A stretch of 64,000 nucleotides of DNA from Irpex lacteus (taxonomy: Eukaryota; Basidiomycota; Agaricomycetes; Polyporales; Irpicaceae): positions 97,816 to 161,815 of the forward strand of contig MQVO02000046.1 in assembly GCA_001986395.2 (NCBI GenBank), written 5' to 3'. This document shows positions 11,430 to 23,185 of this stretch, piece after piece. The notes below the pieces were generated by a model. The model was not told the origin of the DNA. It worked only from the letters and a program-made list of their open reading frames with translations, and searched no databases. Position 1 is the stretch's first letter, and every line of letters starts with the position of its first letter. Both the position numbers and the translations under genes were made by a program.

Positions 11430-11762
11430 TCAAGGAGTAGGAGCCAGCAACGTAACGCTCGCACACGCAGCGCTGCACGTTCCAAGGGCCGCATTGCAAG
11501 CTAGGACGGCAGCAGGGGCAGCTGCAGCAGCGATGACGGTGCCGAAGGTGGCCCCTGCAGCAGCGTAGCAAGCGACAGCGACCGTGTTGCAGCCTGTGCC
11601 GCACGTATTGAGGTGAGCCAGAGTTGAGTCGGGGTAGACGAGTCAACGAAGGTGGATAGGCATACCGGTTTGACAGATACCGTAGGCGATGGGTCCTGCA
11701 TTGGCCGTACCCGCGACTGCGAGAGAGGCAAAGACGGTAAGAATGGTACGCCGGAGGTTCAT
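11430..11762 (-). CDS. Small secreted cysteine protein A, 86 aa
   Basis: Two exons (11762-11666, 11593-11430) join at a phase-1, 72-nt intron. A signal peptide (MNLRRTILTVFASLAVAGTA, cut near NAG) precedes a 64-residue mature part: GPIAYGICQTGCN, then a Cys-Tyr-Ala-rich hydrophobic core (VACYAAAGATFGTVIAAA), then LACNAALGTCSAACASV. Six cysteines follow the pattern C-x3-C-x6-C then C-x6-C-x3-C. The hydrophobic centre and paired cysteines suggest two short helices linked by disulfides. Similar tiny proteins in other eukaryotes are sometimes labelled zygote-specific-like; I cannot verify that here. The paralogue at 12480-12806 has the same intron position and phase and is transcribed away from it. 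Confidence 0.82.
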
Positions 11763-11901
11763 AGGTGTGATGGATATGAGTGGGGATTCAGAATTGGGAA
11801 GTAAGAGAGTGCACTATTAACGGTGCAAGGCAGCTCGAGAGTTGTCTTGCGTTCGCAGATCAGGATGGGGAGGAAGGTGGGCGTCGAGCCACTCTCCTTG
11901 G

Positions 11902-11908
11902 TTTTATA
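11902..11908 (-). promoter_or_regulatory. TATA box of small secreted protein A
   Basis: The minus strand reads TATAAAA 140 bases upstream of the start codon at 11762. It sits in the 717-bp region between the two divergent paralogues. Confidence 0.55.
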
Positions 11909-12411
11909 CGTATCCTGTTGGCGCGTCGTCCACGAATGGACGTCTCGGGAGAAGATATGGATATGAGCATGCGGTGAACACTTTTTCATCTGTCTCTTGT
12001 ATAAGTAATCCAGTTAACTGCGTTGCATCAGGATATGAACTATAAACATGACCCTTGTTCCCTGCGTTGACATTCAAGGTATCCTCTCTGGGGAGAGCTC
12101 TCTGATCCTTACACGTATGAGGATGATCCAGATAAAACGATCCCATCGATTGGTCTGTACCGTGGTCATCGGTACGTCTACTCATTTCCATTGGTCATCC
12201 CTCGCTCTTCGCTGTCGCTCACCGATCTCGTTTTCACCGGCCAACACCAGTATAGGCTCTCAGCTGTCACGATTGCGGCTAGATACGAGATACGAGGAAT
12301 CTGTTCGTATATAAATAAGAACGCGCAAACGTGCGTTCCCAGTACTCGTATTCTGCGTGCGACCTGAGCGACGGATATGGACACGTTGACGCTGCGGAGT
12401 TCGAGGACATG

Positions 12412-12417
12412 TATAAA
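12412..12417 (+). promoter_or_regulatory. TATA box of small secreted protein B
   Basis: TATAAA lies 68 bases before the start codon at 12480, a normal spacing for a short leader. Confidence 0.6.
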
Positions 12418-12479
12418 GCCCAGAGTGAGTCAACCCCACACTCCCCAGAATCACCATTACCTCCTACTCTTGAACCACC

Positions 12480-12806
12480 ATGAACTTCAAGCTCATGATC
12501 GTCGCTGCATTTGCGTCGCTGATGCCTGCCGTCGATGCAGGCCCCATATCCTATGGCATCTGTCAGACCGGTAAGTACGCAACCCACCCCCGCAATCGTC
12601 CTCCCTCTGCTGTACATCACATCACTTACTGATCACACCCTGCAGGTTGTTGTGCCATCGTCGTCCCCTGCTACTCCGCCGCCGGCTTCACCTTCGGCAC
12701 TGTCGCCGCTGCCGCCGCCCCTCCCGCCATCGTCGCTTGCAACATCGCTTTCGGGAAGTGTAGCACCATGTGCGCTACCGTTGCCCTCCCTCTCCCCGCT
12801 CCTTGA
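12480..12806 (+). CDS. Small secreted cysteine protein B, 83 aa
   Basis: Exons 12480-12570 and 12646-12806 join at a phase-1, 75-nt intron in the same codon (the Gly of QTGC) as its paralogue at 11430-11762. The signal peptide is MNFKLMIVAAFASLMPAVDA. The mature protein keeps GPISYGICQTGCC, a core with PCYSAAGFTFGTVAAAA, and VACNIAFGKCSTMCATV, ending in PLPAP. It has one extra cysteine next to the second conserved one. It is probably secreted and disulfide-linked, function unknown. The antisense frame over this gene is a shadow. Confidence 0.83.
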
Positions 12807-14845
12807 ACATTGTCATCATGTGAGTTCATGACATACTGAATCGACGTAGGACATCGCCGCTCACCTGTCCTGTCGTGTGCACAGGATCGAGGCTCGTTGC
12901 TGCCAGCAAGATCATCATGACAGCCCCACATCTCGAGTGTAAATGCGGATGTGCTCGCACCACCGTGCGACGCTGTTACGAGCCCACCCACATTTCGGTT
13001 GTTATGTTCTTTGTCGTGATGGCTCTTTATAGTACAGCCATCGTTCCGTATCCAATCTCGTTCGAACGTCTCAGATGTACCTGTAGCTTTCTCGAAAATT
13101 GGAGGTCTTGTCATGATCAGGGTCTATCGTCTCATACTTGTCTGACAAGCCCTCTGCTTACGATACTCCAATGTTCTCCACCGCTTCTCTGCTCGGGCTA
13201 CGGCGTGCTTCCGAGTCGAGCATCTCGAGGTATACGTATACAATATATCGGCCGTCGTCTGTAACGCGAATCAGTCTGCCCTGAACACAAACGTGATCGT
13301 GTCTGGTCGAATTCGAAATCTGCAGGTGAAGTTGACATGCATATAGCCGGTATCAGACGGTCGAAAGTGGTTGGTTCGACTTTCTCAGGATAGAGTCCAT
13401 CCGAGCTATAGCTACGATAGCCTGTGGCCATGAACAGAATCCGGCGAGGTTGATGTAGGATTACTTATGAACAGAAGCCTTGATATTTTGGATTATTACT
13501 CGACACTGGTGTACAAAGTAGGAACCGGTGCGTCTCCTTGAACTCGAAGTTCACTGGCAAAGAGAGGTACGATACTAAGTACAGTAGTGAGTCCTGTAGA
13601 CCGTGGAACTGCCATCACTCTCGTGCGTCGGTGCAATTTACTATTTAGTTTAGTGACAACAACACCAACTCGTATGCGGATGTATTCAAAGAGGCAGACG
13701 TTAACGTTCACCGTTCACCGTGACCCGCTATAACAGTATCAATGTAAGCCCAACTTCGCCATGCACACCCCACGAAACCACGAGTAAGAAGGTCTACTCA
13801 CGTGGGGGAACGCGCGCGGGGCGGGTCTGTATTCGTAGCCGTTTGTGTAGACGACCAACACACTACGTGTATGTGTAAACGTCCCAGTGAGGGAAAACTA
13901 GAGAGGCGTTGGAAATAGGAAGACATACCGATATCAACTTCAACTTGAGCGGTGTTTTGGTGATACTCGACTTGCCCTCCGTGGGGGATGAAGACATCAC
14001 TGGCAGGAAGCGGAGATTTAGGCACGGTCATTCTCGTTCAACTTTATTACTGTAGGAGTGTGCTGCTGTTCGGGGGGGGGGGGGGCACGATGTGTTTTTA
14101 GAGGCGAGTCTACTACTACTTTCTTCTTGTATGCGTAGGCTGACCAGGCTTTCCCAGGGGACGTTACGACTCGGAGTATGGCCCGGATGCCGGAGGAAAG
14201 AGTTTGATAATAGGCATAAGTGAGTAGGTACTACTGAATGCACGGGAAACAGAATTTAAAACCACGAACCAGGACCGAATCGTGGTTGGCGAATTTACGT
14301 CCAACTCCTAAGATGTTCGAGCATGAAATCGAGTCCGTGCCGGGGTTCCAACGTCAGCAGCCTGTGAAACGAGCTCGGGCGCTGCTCCCGACTCGGACGG
14401 ACAGGCCCTTCGCGTTCGCATCCGGGCAGTGGCAGTGGACAGATATGAAGCGTCAGAGCTCGTCGAATTTGGCTTCGCAGCCGAGCGTCGAACTCAATGA
14501 ACAGAAACGACCACTGGCAGGAGCTGATCAAGCAGTAAGACAGTAAGAAATTAGAATCGAAACGGACTTCGGCGACTCACTGGTGAGCTTACTGGGGCTG
14601 GATTAATGAACATCGTTAACATGTTCGGAGGCCCCATCACATCTATGGTAATAGACTGTGATGACGCCCTCGTGGATGACGTGAGCGACTAGCTTTGTCA
14701 CAGTACTGTAACAGGGCCACGGCATAGTCGTCGTGAAATAACCATGTAAGACAGGGGGGCTCGACTGCTTCAAAATGGCCCAGCCAGTAGAGACTAAATT
14801 TCGTATTTATGAGAGCTCTGTGGAAGACTGAAGGAGTGGGCTTTC
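12807..14845. other. Gene-poor stretch with a 14-base G run
   Basis: No reliable gene was found. A short minus-strand frame starting at 14031 (beginning MTVPKSPLPASDVF, with a GTATGT donor at 13928) might be the 5' exon of a small gene ending near 13700, but I could not join it in frame to the next plausible exon. A run of 14 G sits at 14072-14085. From about 14165 the sequence belongs to the decayed repeat array described separately. Confidence 0.3.
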
Positions 14846-17800
14846 TTACAAAAACGTTAAAACAACACCGAATATGATATCCAGAGTATTCGATATGATT
14901 GCATTTCCCTGGTACGAGGCCACTCCTTTCCAGGTGCCGAACACGAGCAGAGCACAGGAGTTGAGGATACGATATCCTGTGATCTTTACGATTAAAGGCG
15001 GCCGGCTATAGCTAGTATCATCGCCGTTGTCGCCTCTGCTGAAAGTCTCGCTCACGTATCCGGCGGCAGCTCTGAGATGAACTACGAGCGGCGATTCTAA
15101 GCTAACTGCCACTCGTTTGAAGCGCGAATTTCGAAACTTACTGTCGCGTTGTTCTGCATCTGCCGCTGCGCGATCCCCACGTTCCAGTTCTGACTCGGAG
15201 ATCCTTGACTGCCGCTCGACTTGACCATCGACGTTTAGGGCGTGTTCCTCATCGACAGTACTGTGAACAGCGTTCACTACCTCAGGCTCCTCCTCGTGAA
15301 TATAGCCGGTTCTAGCTTGTACTGTAGAAAACGGCTGTCCGACTTGGTCTGGATTTCTTTCTCGTGCTCGTTCATGCTCTGGATGGAATTTACGTGTCGC
15401 CTCTGCCATACGTTCGGCTCTATACTGTTCTTTGGTCCGACGTTTTTCTTCATCAAGCTTAGCCCTAGCGGGCCTCATTGGTTCTAAGGCGCGCTTGGCC
15501 GCTTTGACCTTGCGTGGGTCCGTGCTGCCGCCCATGCTTGTACCGTACGTTCAGGTTGCGTTCAGGCGGCGTTTATATTTTTGATCGTTTGTGAGAGGAC
15601 GTGAGATGTTGGGAGTGATTTGAGAATGGGTGGCTCTATAGTAAGCATAACGAACATGATATATGCTGACTTGCCATCGAGAAAAGGGACACGTTCAGGT
15701 AAGCAACACCTCGTGTTGAAAGCATGGCCAGGGGCCGTCCCCGTCAGCTGTGCAATTACCGTGACTAAGTGTAGTCGGGACAGAGCCATAACCACAGCTC
15801 ACCTTACACATGAGGCGTATTTTAGGTTCAAGGTGACAGCTCCGAGTCTCCTCGGCGTGCCAGTGAGAAGGTCTGCAGCTCTGAATGTAGAGTTGGAAGT
15901 TATGTAGTGCCAGTGTAAAAGGCCATGCAGAGTGCAATGTAAACGATAACTAAAGGGGGTGTAACAGGTAAGTTAGGACGATGCCAGCGAGAGCAAAGAA
16001 ACAATATACATACGAAGAATCGCCTCACGACGACACCAGACGGAGAAACCAGCAACAGCGCTCAGGGTGCAGTATCGACGACTTAGACCCCAAAACGCCG
16101 TCGTCTATACCTCGCAGATAGCTTTCCCCGATCCGGTATATCATCTTGAATTCCACCGTCAGATTCGCGCAAAACCTTTACGAGAAGGAAGAGATCGTAC
16201 CCTGTCTGTTAATCATACACAGCGATAACAAAAGAAGTGAACTGCCGGGGTTTTCTGTGTGTAACGGAAGCCTCAGGGAGAGAGGAGGAGAGACGAAAGA
16301 TAAGAGAGAGAGTGACACGCACGTGACACGGTCATTCCATCCCATGCCTCTAATAGCTCTGCATAAGCAATATTGACGTTACGAGTGTGGCCCGATATGC
16401 CGGAGGAAAGAGCTTGATAGGTGCAGATATTGCTGAATGCACGGGAAAAAGGAACCACGATGCAGGACCAATCGCCGTTGGCGAAGTTACGCACAACTTC
16501 AAGTTCTAAGATGTTCGAGCTTGGAATCGAATCCGCGCCGTGACTTTGACGGAGACATCGCGACGTAGATGAATGGAGAGAATGGAGTGTGGCATATGAG
16601 TTATAACAGTGTCATGGGTAAAGAGTCAGACGAAGGTGTCAGTGAACAGACAAACCGCAACGCACCTTCTTCTTCTTCCTCCTCCCTTCTTCCGGGCCCT
16701 CTTCCTCGTGAGACATCACGCGTCATCTTCGTGTAATAATCATATTCTGGTATAGCCATCATGAGCGGCCTGGCAGCAATGCTATTCGACAACGCCGTCA
16801 GTGCAAAAACGCTATTGATAGTCTCGTAAGCAACATCGAAATCACTGGCGAGGAACGACACACACAAGGACAATCCCAACCCCAACACCGACGGCGTTCA
16901 AGTTCACCTCAAATCAAACTTGAACTTGAACAACCTCCACTTCGGCCCAAACTCCCGCAGTTGACTCTCATACGCGCGGAGCTCATGTCTGCCCTACTCG
17001 ACAACCTCAGGCTGAGCTTCAACGATTCAAGAGGCACAGCGCGTAGTGAGACTGTCACGGCGTCCTTCCCCATGCTCCCTATCCGAGCCAGCCATCGAAT
17101 GAGCGCTGTCTTCGTCCCAGTCTCCGAGTCTGCCACCAAGTATTCCAAAACCAAGCGAGGCGTCGTATAGAAGATAGTACGCTCTGGCTGTCCGAGTCGA
17201 TGGTGCCGGGATTCCGCTGGCTTCCAGTGCCGTATAGAGCTGCGAAACGAGCGAGGGCGCTGCGACCGATGGACAGGTTCTTCGCATTCGGGGAGTGGTC
17301 AAACGGGAAGCACCAGAGCTCGTCGAATCAGTGGCGCGGCGGAGGCAGTTTACCTTGTGATTGGCAGCCTCCGAGGCCGAGCAGGGGGCCTGACATCCTC
17401 TGTTTCCCGTGACCGAGCGACCAGGTTGGGAAGTCGACCCATGTTTATTTGCGGCTCTGGTCGTTTGTGGGAGGAGGGCTAGGGGGATTGCGAGGGAGGG
17501 AAATGAGGATTCTGTCAGGAAAGCATGATGGGCGTGTTATACACTAACTAGAAATCAGGAAAAGAAGCACCCGGGCCTGCACATGTGAAAGGGCCTATGT
17601 TTAGTCTTATTAATCTCTACACCATCCTTTAGCAAACGCTCTCGCATGGAAGAGCAGATTCCTGAACTCACCGTAAAGACACGCGCACGAAGGCCTTGTC
17701 AGCTGTAGATTGAGAAAGCATGTGAGACAAGAGCTATTGTCGTGCCTTGCCTTACACACGAGGCGTGTTTAAGGTTCCCCACGACGCCCATTCCTATGAA

Positions 17801-18780
17801 CCGGTCTGCACAGCCAATCCTAAACTCGAAAGCTGTCCAATACAAGGTGAAAGGCCATATAGAATGCGGTGTGAACGATAACGAAGCAAGCAAGCAAGAA
17901 CGGAGCTGACCGTGCAAGCAGCTGCTGGGACGACGAGCGACAGGTTCGTGGGAAAGCTCAAGGAGGTGCAGCAAGTATGCTATGATGCACGATGAGTGCG
18001 AGCGAGAGCAAAGAATGGTGCAGACGAAGAATTGCAACCCCAACGGTGATACCAGCAGTCCTTTCGACGAACCAGACTTCCTCAATCGGCCCAAAGTTGC
18101 GCTTCGCCCTAAGTTATCATGATGGGTAAATGTACAGTAAAGACGTGGGTAAATAGACAAACCGCAAGTCACCTTCTTCTTTCTCCACGCCTTCCAAACA
18201 CCTCTCTAGATTCTTTGAATACCTTCCTCGTGAGTCGTCGTCTTTTGCGTTTTGCGTAGTCATTCAGTATGCCCACCTGCCAGGCTCACCAGGCTCATTA
18301 CGACTCGGAGTGTTGCCCGGATGCCGGAGGAAGAGCTTGATATGTATGCATGAGTAAGTACTAGTACTGAATGTATGGGAAATGGGAACCACCGTGACAA
18401 GGCAGGACCGAATCGCGATTGGCGAATTTACGTCCAACTCCTAGGATGTTCGAGATTGAAATCGAGTCCGCGCTGTGAGTCGTGGCTTTTTGACGAAGAC
18501 ACCGTCGACGATGGAGAGAACGGAGAGAATGGAGAGTGATGCACATGAGTTATGATTATGTGTAAAGAGTCAGATCTAGACGAAGGTGCCAGTGAACAGA
18601 CAAACCGCAACCCACCTTCTTCTTCTTCCTCCCCTTCTTCCAGGCTCCTCGCTCGACTCTAACACCTTCCCCATGAGCCGTCACGCGTAATAATAATATT
18701 CTAGTATGCCCACGTGCACGACGGACGGGCTGAGCGTGACAGACCACTAAATTCATTCATGTGCACTTTCTGCTCGGGTT
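14165..18780. repeat. Decayed tandem array, unit about 2 kb, two to three copies
   Basis: Three blocks are clearly alike: 14165-14345, 16376-16545 and 18300-18480, each with GCCGGAGGAA...GAGCTTGAT-type text followed by GATGTTCGAG. A second block recurs at 15790-15960 and 17750-17890. A third recurs at 14335-14470 and 17195-17330. A fourth (CAGTGAACAGACAAACCGCAA) recurs near 16640 and 18590. Spacing between equivalent blocks is 1.9-2.2 kb. Frames differ between copies, and stops interrupt all but the frame at 14846-15535. I read this as tandem duplication of one gene region followed by decay. Confidence 0.65.
14846..15535 (-). CDS. Unknown protein with charged N-terminus and C-terminal membrane segments, 229 aa
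   Basis: A long uninterrupted frame starts MGGSTDPRKVKAAKRALEPM. Residues 1-60 are strongly charged (Lys/Arg/Glu) and probably helical. Residues 60-130 are acidic and polar. The last 55 residues are hydrophobic, with two likely membrane segments (YRILNSCALLVFGTWKGVAS and a C-terminal IIFGVVLTF). A GTAAGT donor-like site at about 15144 could mark a 72-nt in-frame intron, and the stop overlaps another GTAAGA donor, so the true C-terminus may differ. It lies inside the decayed tandem array at 14.2-18.8 kb and may be the only intact copy of the gene that array once carried. Family not recognised. Confidence 0.5.
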   Translation of the reverse strand: MGGSTDPRKVKAAKRALEPMRPARAKLDEEKRRTKEQYRAERMAEATRKFHPEHERARERNPDQVGQPFSTVQARTGYIHEEEPEVVNAVHSTVDEEHALNVDGQVERQSRISESELERGDRAAADAEQRDSKFRNSRFKRVAVSLESPLVVHLRAAAGYVSETFSRGDNGDDTSYSRPPLIVKITGYRILNSCALLVFGTWKGVASYQGNAIISNTLDIIFGVVLTFL

Positions 18781-20660
18781 ATTCAAGTCAGTGATGTGCA
18801 AAGACGACGTACGACGTATGAGCGTAGCTATCGAATACTGTACGTTGCATGATCCTATTATCTTTTCGTGTGCTCGAAGCGTGGTGGGACTCAGCGGTCG
18901 TGCTTGGAGCGTGGCAGAAAGTTATCCATGACCCAGCCCTCGTCTCTGAGTTGCACCCAACGAGGGTGTTATCACGTCGGTGGTGGTCATCTGCGTGATA
19001 TATTTGAAGGGGAGACGAGCTCGGAGGCGCAGATGGTCAATATTAATGATTGAGAGCTAAACATGCATAGAGGTTCGGTACTTAGCTTGAAGATGGACTG
19101 AGACGCGTGGTGTGCCGAACGAGATTCTAGTGACCCGGACGCATCGTTTGAAGGTTGTCTGAGGGAAGTACGCCTGCCTTTGCGAGAGCGTTTGATGGTC
19201 CGAGCTATGAGTAAGAACTTTACTGTCCACAGAAACAAAAAGCTATAGCCAACGGATGTCAGGTTCTGCGATTGTAGTGGAACAGGGAGACTGCCAATGA
19301 GTGTAGTATTTATACTCGCTGACCTGGAGCCGATCTGTCTTTCAACTTCCAAGTTGTTCACCCAATGCATGACAGTCCCCTCTAAGCATCAGTGCATTCG
19401 CTGTATTGCACCACGTCTTCCGGGAACTGGCTCGAAGGGACTGTCCATCGATATCGAGGGTCATGGTCATGGTCAAAGGTCTCTCGGCTTCAGGCCCGTC
19501 GATCCGTGACGCGAGTCGGCCTGCCCTAAACACACGCGAGCAGAGCGCCGCTGCTTGGGTGGAGACGTGAACTGGCATCTCCCACTGAATTAAGGTCGTC
19601 TGGTGCTGTGAGCCATTATGTGTGCCTGCGTGATGAGTAGGCTGGCGTGGACCGTGCAATAGGTGAGCGGCGTTGTTATGTTTCGCTCGGTCGACGGTAC
19701 TCACCGATTTCGATGGCTCTCGTTCCAGCGGGTCTTGTATGAGTCAACCAGCCTGCGTGACTTGTACCAGTCGGTGGATGTGCATTGGAAGTAGAGCATA
19801 TATGAGACGTGGGAGCTTAGCGAGGTGATCTTGAGTGACGGATGTGGACGATGCTCAGAGGAGGTGAGTACAGTTCGTAGCTCGCTTCTGCCCAAGCCCA
19901 GCCTCTCCTGCGGTGCGAGTCACTCGCTCTGTCTTCCCAGCTCCTCGAGCTCCCATACCAACGTCATTCACGTCCTCAGACCCAGTCGCTTTAGCTGGGC
20001 TTGTGCGTACGAAACCTCGATACATCTCACGCAAACCGCCAAGGACGACACGCTGACACTCCCTCCTACCTCTCGCGAACACACGATACTCGCCAACATA
20101 TCCCTTTGTGTCATTTGATAGCGTTATATACCACTAGTACTCGTAATGCATCACTCGCAGAGGCATACGAAGCACGCACCTTTATTCGCTGACTTCTCCC
20201 CGGTCACCGACCCGTCGGTACGTCCCACACTCAATGTACGCTGGGATGCTCGACGCGTGCGTGAGTACGAGTGATATTGGGATCCCTTGCCTTACCGATT
20301 GCACAGGAGACAAGGACGGTGGACGGTGCATGTATTCGTATGTCTTCAAAACTCAAACTTATCCCTGGCCACTGACGCTCACTTGTACTACCACACACGT
20401 CTTGCTGGGAATTCACCATGCTTGCTCCCCCTCCCTACTAGCCCATCCGGTATGTGTTCGTTCACAAGTATGTAGCACGGTCAAAGGAAGACAGCTAGAC
20501 TCACGGGGTACGTTGAATATTGTGAGAGGTTGTATCCTTCTTCTGATCTCATCGTCCCCATCCTCAGTTTGCACTCTCACTGTCGCTGTCGACCACCAAA
20601 CGTACCAACAGCTACAGCTACATGCAAACTTGCACGAATTACGACCACGACGAGAGGTAT
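18781..20660. other. No supported gene
   Basis: Several short frames exist on both strands, none with a motif, paralogue or consistent splicing. A TATATA stretch at about 20129 and short exon-like pieces with GTACGT donors hint at a small gene near 20.15-20.35 kb, but I could not complete it. Confidence 0.3.
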
Positions 20661-20664
20661 AAAG

Positions 20665-20855
20665 TCCCCTCCATATCAATCCCAACGTTCACTCCGAGTC
20701 GCCGTATCCGTCGATCCGTTGGGGACTCAGCATCTCGAGGAGACGACGGGGAGCTCATGGATGTATGCACCGAGGTCACGATGAAGTAAGCCGTCGTCAT
20801 GTGTATGTAGAGAAGCCTACCAAACGAACACTCACTGACACCTTCGTCTATCAGC
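20665..20855 (+). repeat. Copy A of an inverted dispersed repeat
   Basis: About 190 bases match the reverse complement of 28440-28620 at roughly 70 percent. The match includes a donor-like GAAGTAAGCC and an acceptor-like ACACCTTCGTCTATCAG at equal spacing, so an intron seems to be part of the repeated unit. In this copy a TATAAAG lies at the left end. It could be a duplicated promoter plus first exon of a small gene, but the reading frame is not settled. Confidence 0.5.
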
Positions 20856-22790
20856 CTGACACGTCATGCTCAGTACATCACCTCCACGATCTCATCGGCC
20901 AAGCAGCGCCGTAGCCAAGTACCTCGCGTTCCCCCGTCCGTTCCGTGGCTCGTAGCACGTCCATTTGATCCTGATCCAAAGGACTCGTCGGTTCGTGACG
21001 GCGCGTAGCTGAGAGGGAGCCGGAGGGAGTGTCGGCTGAACGTACCGCTTGAGATTTGAGAGTAGAGTAGAACGGGGCGGGCTGAGTTCGACAGCACCAG
21101 TAGAGAGGGAGGTAGTTCGCCAACAGGACTGGTAGCAGTAGCAGTAGGGAGGTAGTTTGACAGCACTAGTACCAGTAGGGAGGGTAGTTCGCCAGGGGGA
21201 GTCGTAGGGAGGTAGTCGTAGGTTTCAAATGTACTGTATGCTAGTGGTCCGTGAGAGCAGTTACAGTAGTGGGCCCGAGAACGAGAAGAGTGTACTCGCT
21301 GGTTTGAGACGCGTCTCAGGGGTCTCCCTCATCCACCTATCCACTCCTCGTCCGCCACTCTCCTCGTCCACCACTCTCCTCGTCTTGTTAAGTGATGCCA
21401 TCAAGCAGAAGATCCGAGGGCTTGCATACCACCAACCACCAGTCACCACAGAGTAGCCGACATCAAAGATCCAAGTCGACATCGTGAAGAAAACTGCAGG
21501 ACGTGAAGATAGTGAGTATACATACGAGTCGAACTCTATGAAATATGCACTTACCGCCAGTCTCCGGTGGACACTGACGAGCCCGGGACATCGAGCCTGA
21601 GAGTAATCGTCGTACATGTACACATGCTACGTCACATATATCAGCATTGACGTCCAACCCTGAAAGCCGATGTGGATATATGAGTAGAGGCGAGGGCGTA
21701 CGAGGGCGTACGAGCGCGTGTGCACACCAGACCAACCCACCGCTTCGTCTCCCGAAAAGCTCTCGTGTGCTGATATCGAGAGATATGGACGAGCTGTGCT
21801 GTGCTGTGTGCGGGAAGAGCTATGGACGGATCGCTGGACGTCATGGACATCTCAATTGTAAGTTTGGTTAAGCGTCCAGTTGACCATAGACCGAGCGGAT
21901 AGTTGACGAGTCCTAGACACGATGGGCGTTGAGCGTTGGCGTTGCATTCTTCGTTCCGTGGTTGTAGATGGTGGCTTGCATTATTCAACACGGGTGTTTC
22001 GGGTTGGCGAACGGGAAGAGAGGCGGTAGAGGGAGTGGGCGATGAGCAGGCTGTCGTTTGAGCGTATGTGGCGTGAGGGAGCAATAAGCCTGAGGTGTTT
22101 GAGGAGGTTTAGGGAAGGTCTGTGCATGCAACGTCAGCCAAGGTTTGCATAGGACGAAAGACCAGTTCCCAATCGTAAGGAGAATTCAGCTATGAGACGT
22201 ACATACGTACATATTTCAGACGGATCGCTGGACGTCATGCATCGTGGCGATCACGGACACATCACCTCCGCGATCTGCTTGTACATGTGTTGCTCGTGGC
22301 CAAGAGTCTCATTGGCCAAGCCAACAATCGACGAATCCTAGTCAAGGGCCACCGCCTCTTTACTCTTGAGCGTTGCATTCTCCGTGCCGTGGATGATGGC
22401 TCCATTTGATGCGAAGAGTGTTTCGGTTCGTGATATGCGAGCGGGACGAGAGTGAAGGAAGGAAGGAAGGCGGGAGGGAGTGTCGGCTGGGCTGGACGTG
22501 CCGTTTGAGATTTGAGAGTGGGGTGGGCTTGGCGTGCGCATGGATGTGTGGTCTGTGAGAGCAGTCATAAGCAAACATGGCAAGCAGCGAGACGAGTGTA
22601 CTCTCTCACTGAATTGCCAGTGATAGATGCACTTCATCGATGATTCATTCACTCGAAGTGTCACCGGGGCGTCTTCCCAGTTGGGTGGTCAAACGTCCGG
22701 AGTCTGCCTCAGCCAGCGACTCGCCATCCCTCCATCCCGACTCTCCATTCCACCATTCTCCTCGTCTTCAGCGATGTGCTTGCCCAGAGA
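20835..22790. repeat. Local tandem duplication, offset about 1.35 kb
   Basis: 20840-21130 matches 22220-22560 (shared GGGAGGGAGTGTCGGCTG, CGTTTGAGATTTGAGAGT and a CATCACCTCC...ATCTC stretch), and 21240-21410 matches 22560-22780 (CCACTCTCCTCGTC). A third, weaker match lies at 21950-22100. No copy keeps a long open frame. A short plus-strand frame at 21784-21853 encodes CCAVCGKSYGR with a following H-G-H-L-N-C, like half of a zinc finger. Confidence 0.55.
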
Positions 22791-23008
22791 TCACGCCGAG
22801 AGACTGGGGTACACCGCGATCCCACAACACGAAATGAAATGGAAGACGCAGAAGAAGAAGAAGAAGAGAAGCCAATTGCAAGCCGAGCGCCTTCATCATC
22901 GGGAGGTTCGTGCGAGCGACATCTCCTCCTGACATCGCCCATCTCCTTGTCATCATGCACGAGCTAATCCCATCTCGACTCAGGGTCCGAGCTTGTTTGT
23001 ACACTCAC

Positions 23009-23021
23009 GATATATATATAT
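23009..23021 (+). promoter_or_regulatory. AT run upstream of the DUF2235 gene
   Basis: An alternating TA run lies about 165 bases before the start codon at 23186. It may serve as the TATA element or simply be a dinucleotide repeat. Confidence 0.3.
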
Positions 23022-23185
23022 CTTCGAGAGAGATGCCGGGCTCTTCTCTTGAGCTTCTTCCCTCCCTCTCTCCCCGACGTTAGGCAAGAGGACAGGCCGC
23101 GACAGCCGTGGTACAGAACGACTGCCGACGACTAACTGACTGACGGAGAAGACTTGTCTCTGGATCTGCAGGAACGACTCCAACG

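Larger units (their letters stand above)
11763..12479. promoter_or_regulatory. Divergent promoter region of the small secreted pair
   Basis: This intergenic stretch separates the start codons of the two head-to-head paralogues and holds a TATA box for each (11902-11908 minus, 12412-12417 plus). No coding frame in it is convincing. Joint control of the pair is inference from the arrangement. Confidence 0.5.

Noticed and set aside
12671..13114. 147-codon minus-strand frame over small secreted gene B
   Set aside because: Its Ala/Pro-rich part is the antisense of the real exon, and the rest has no motif.
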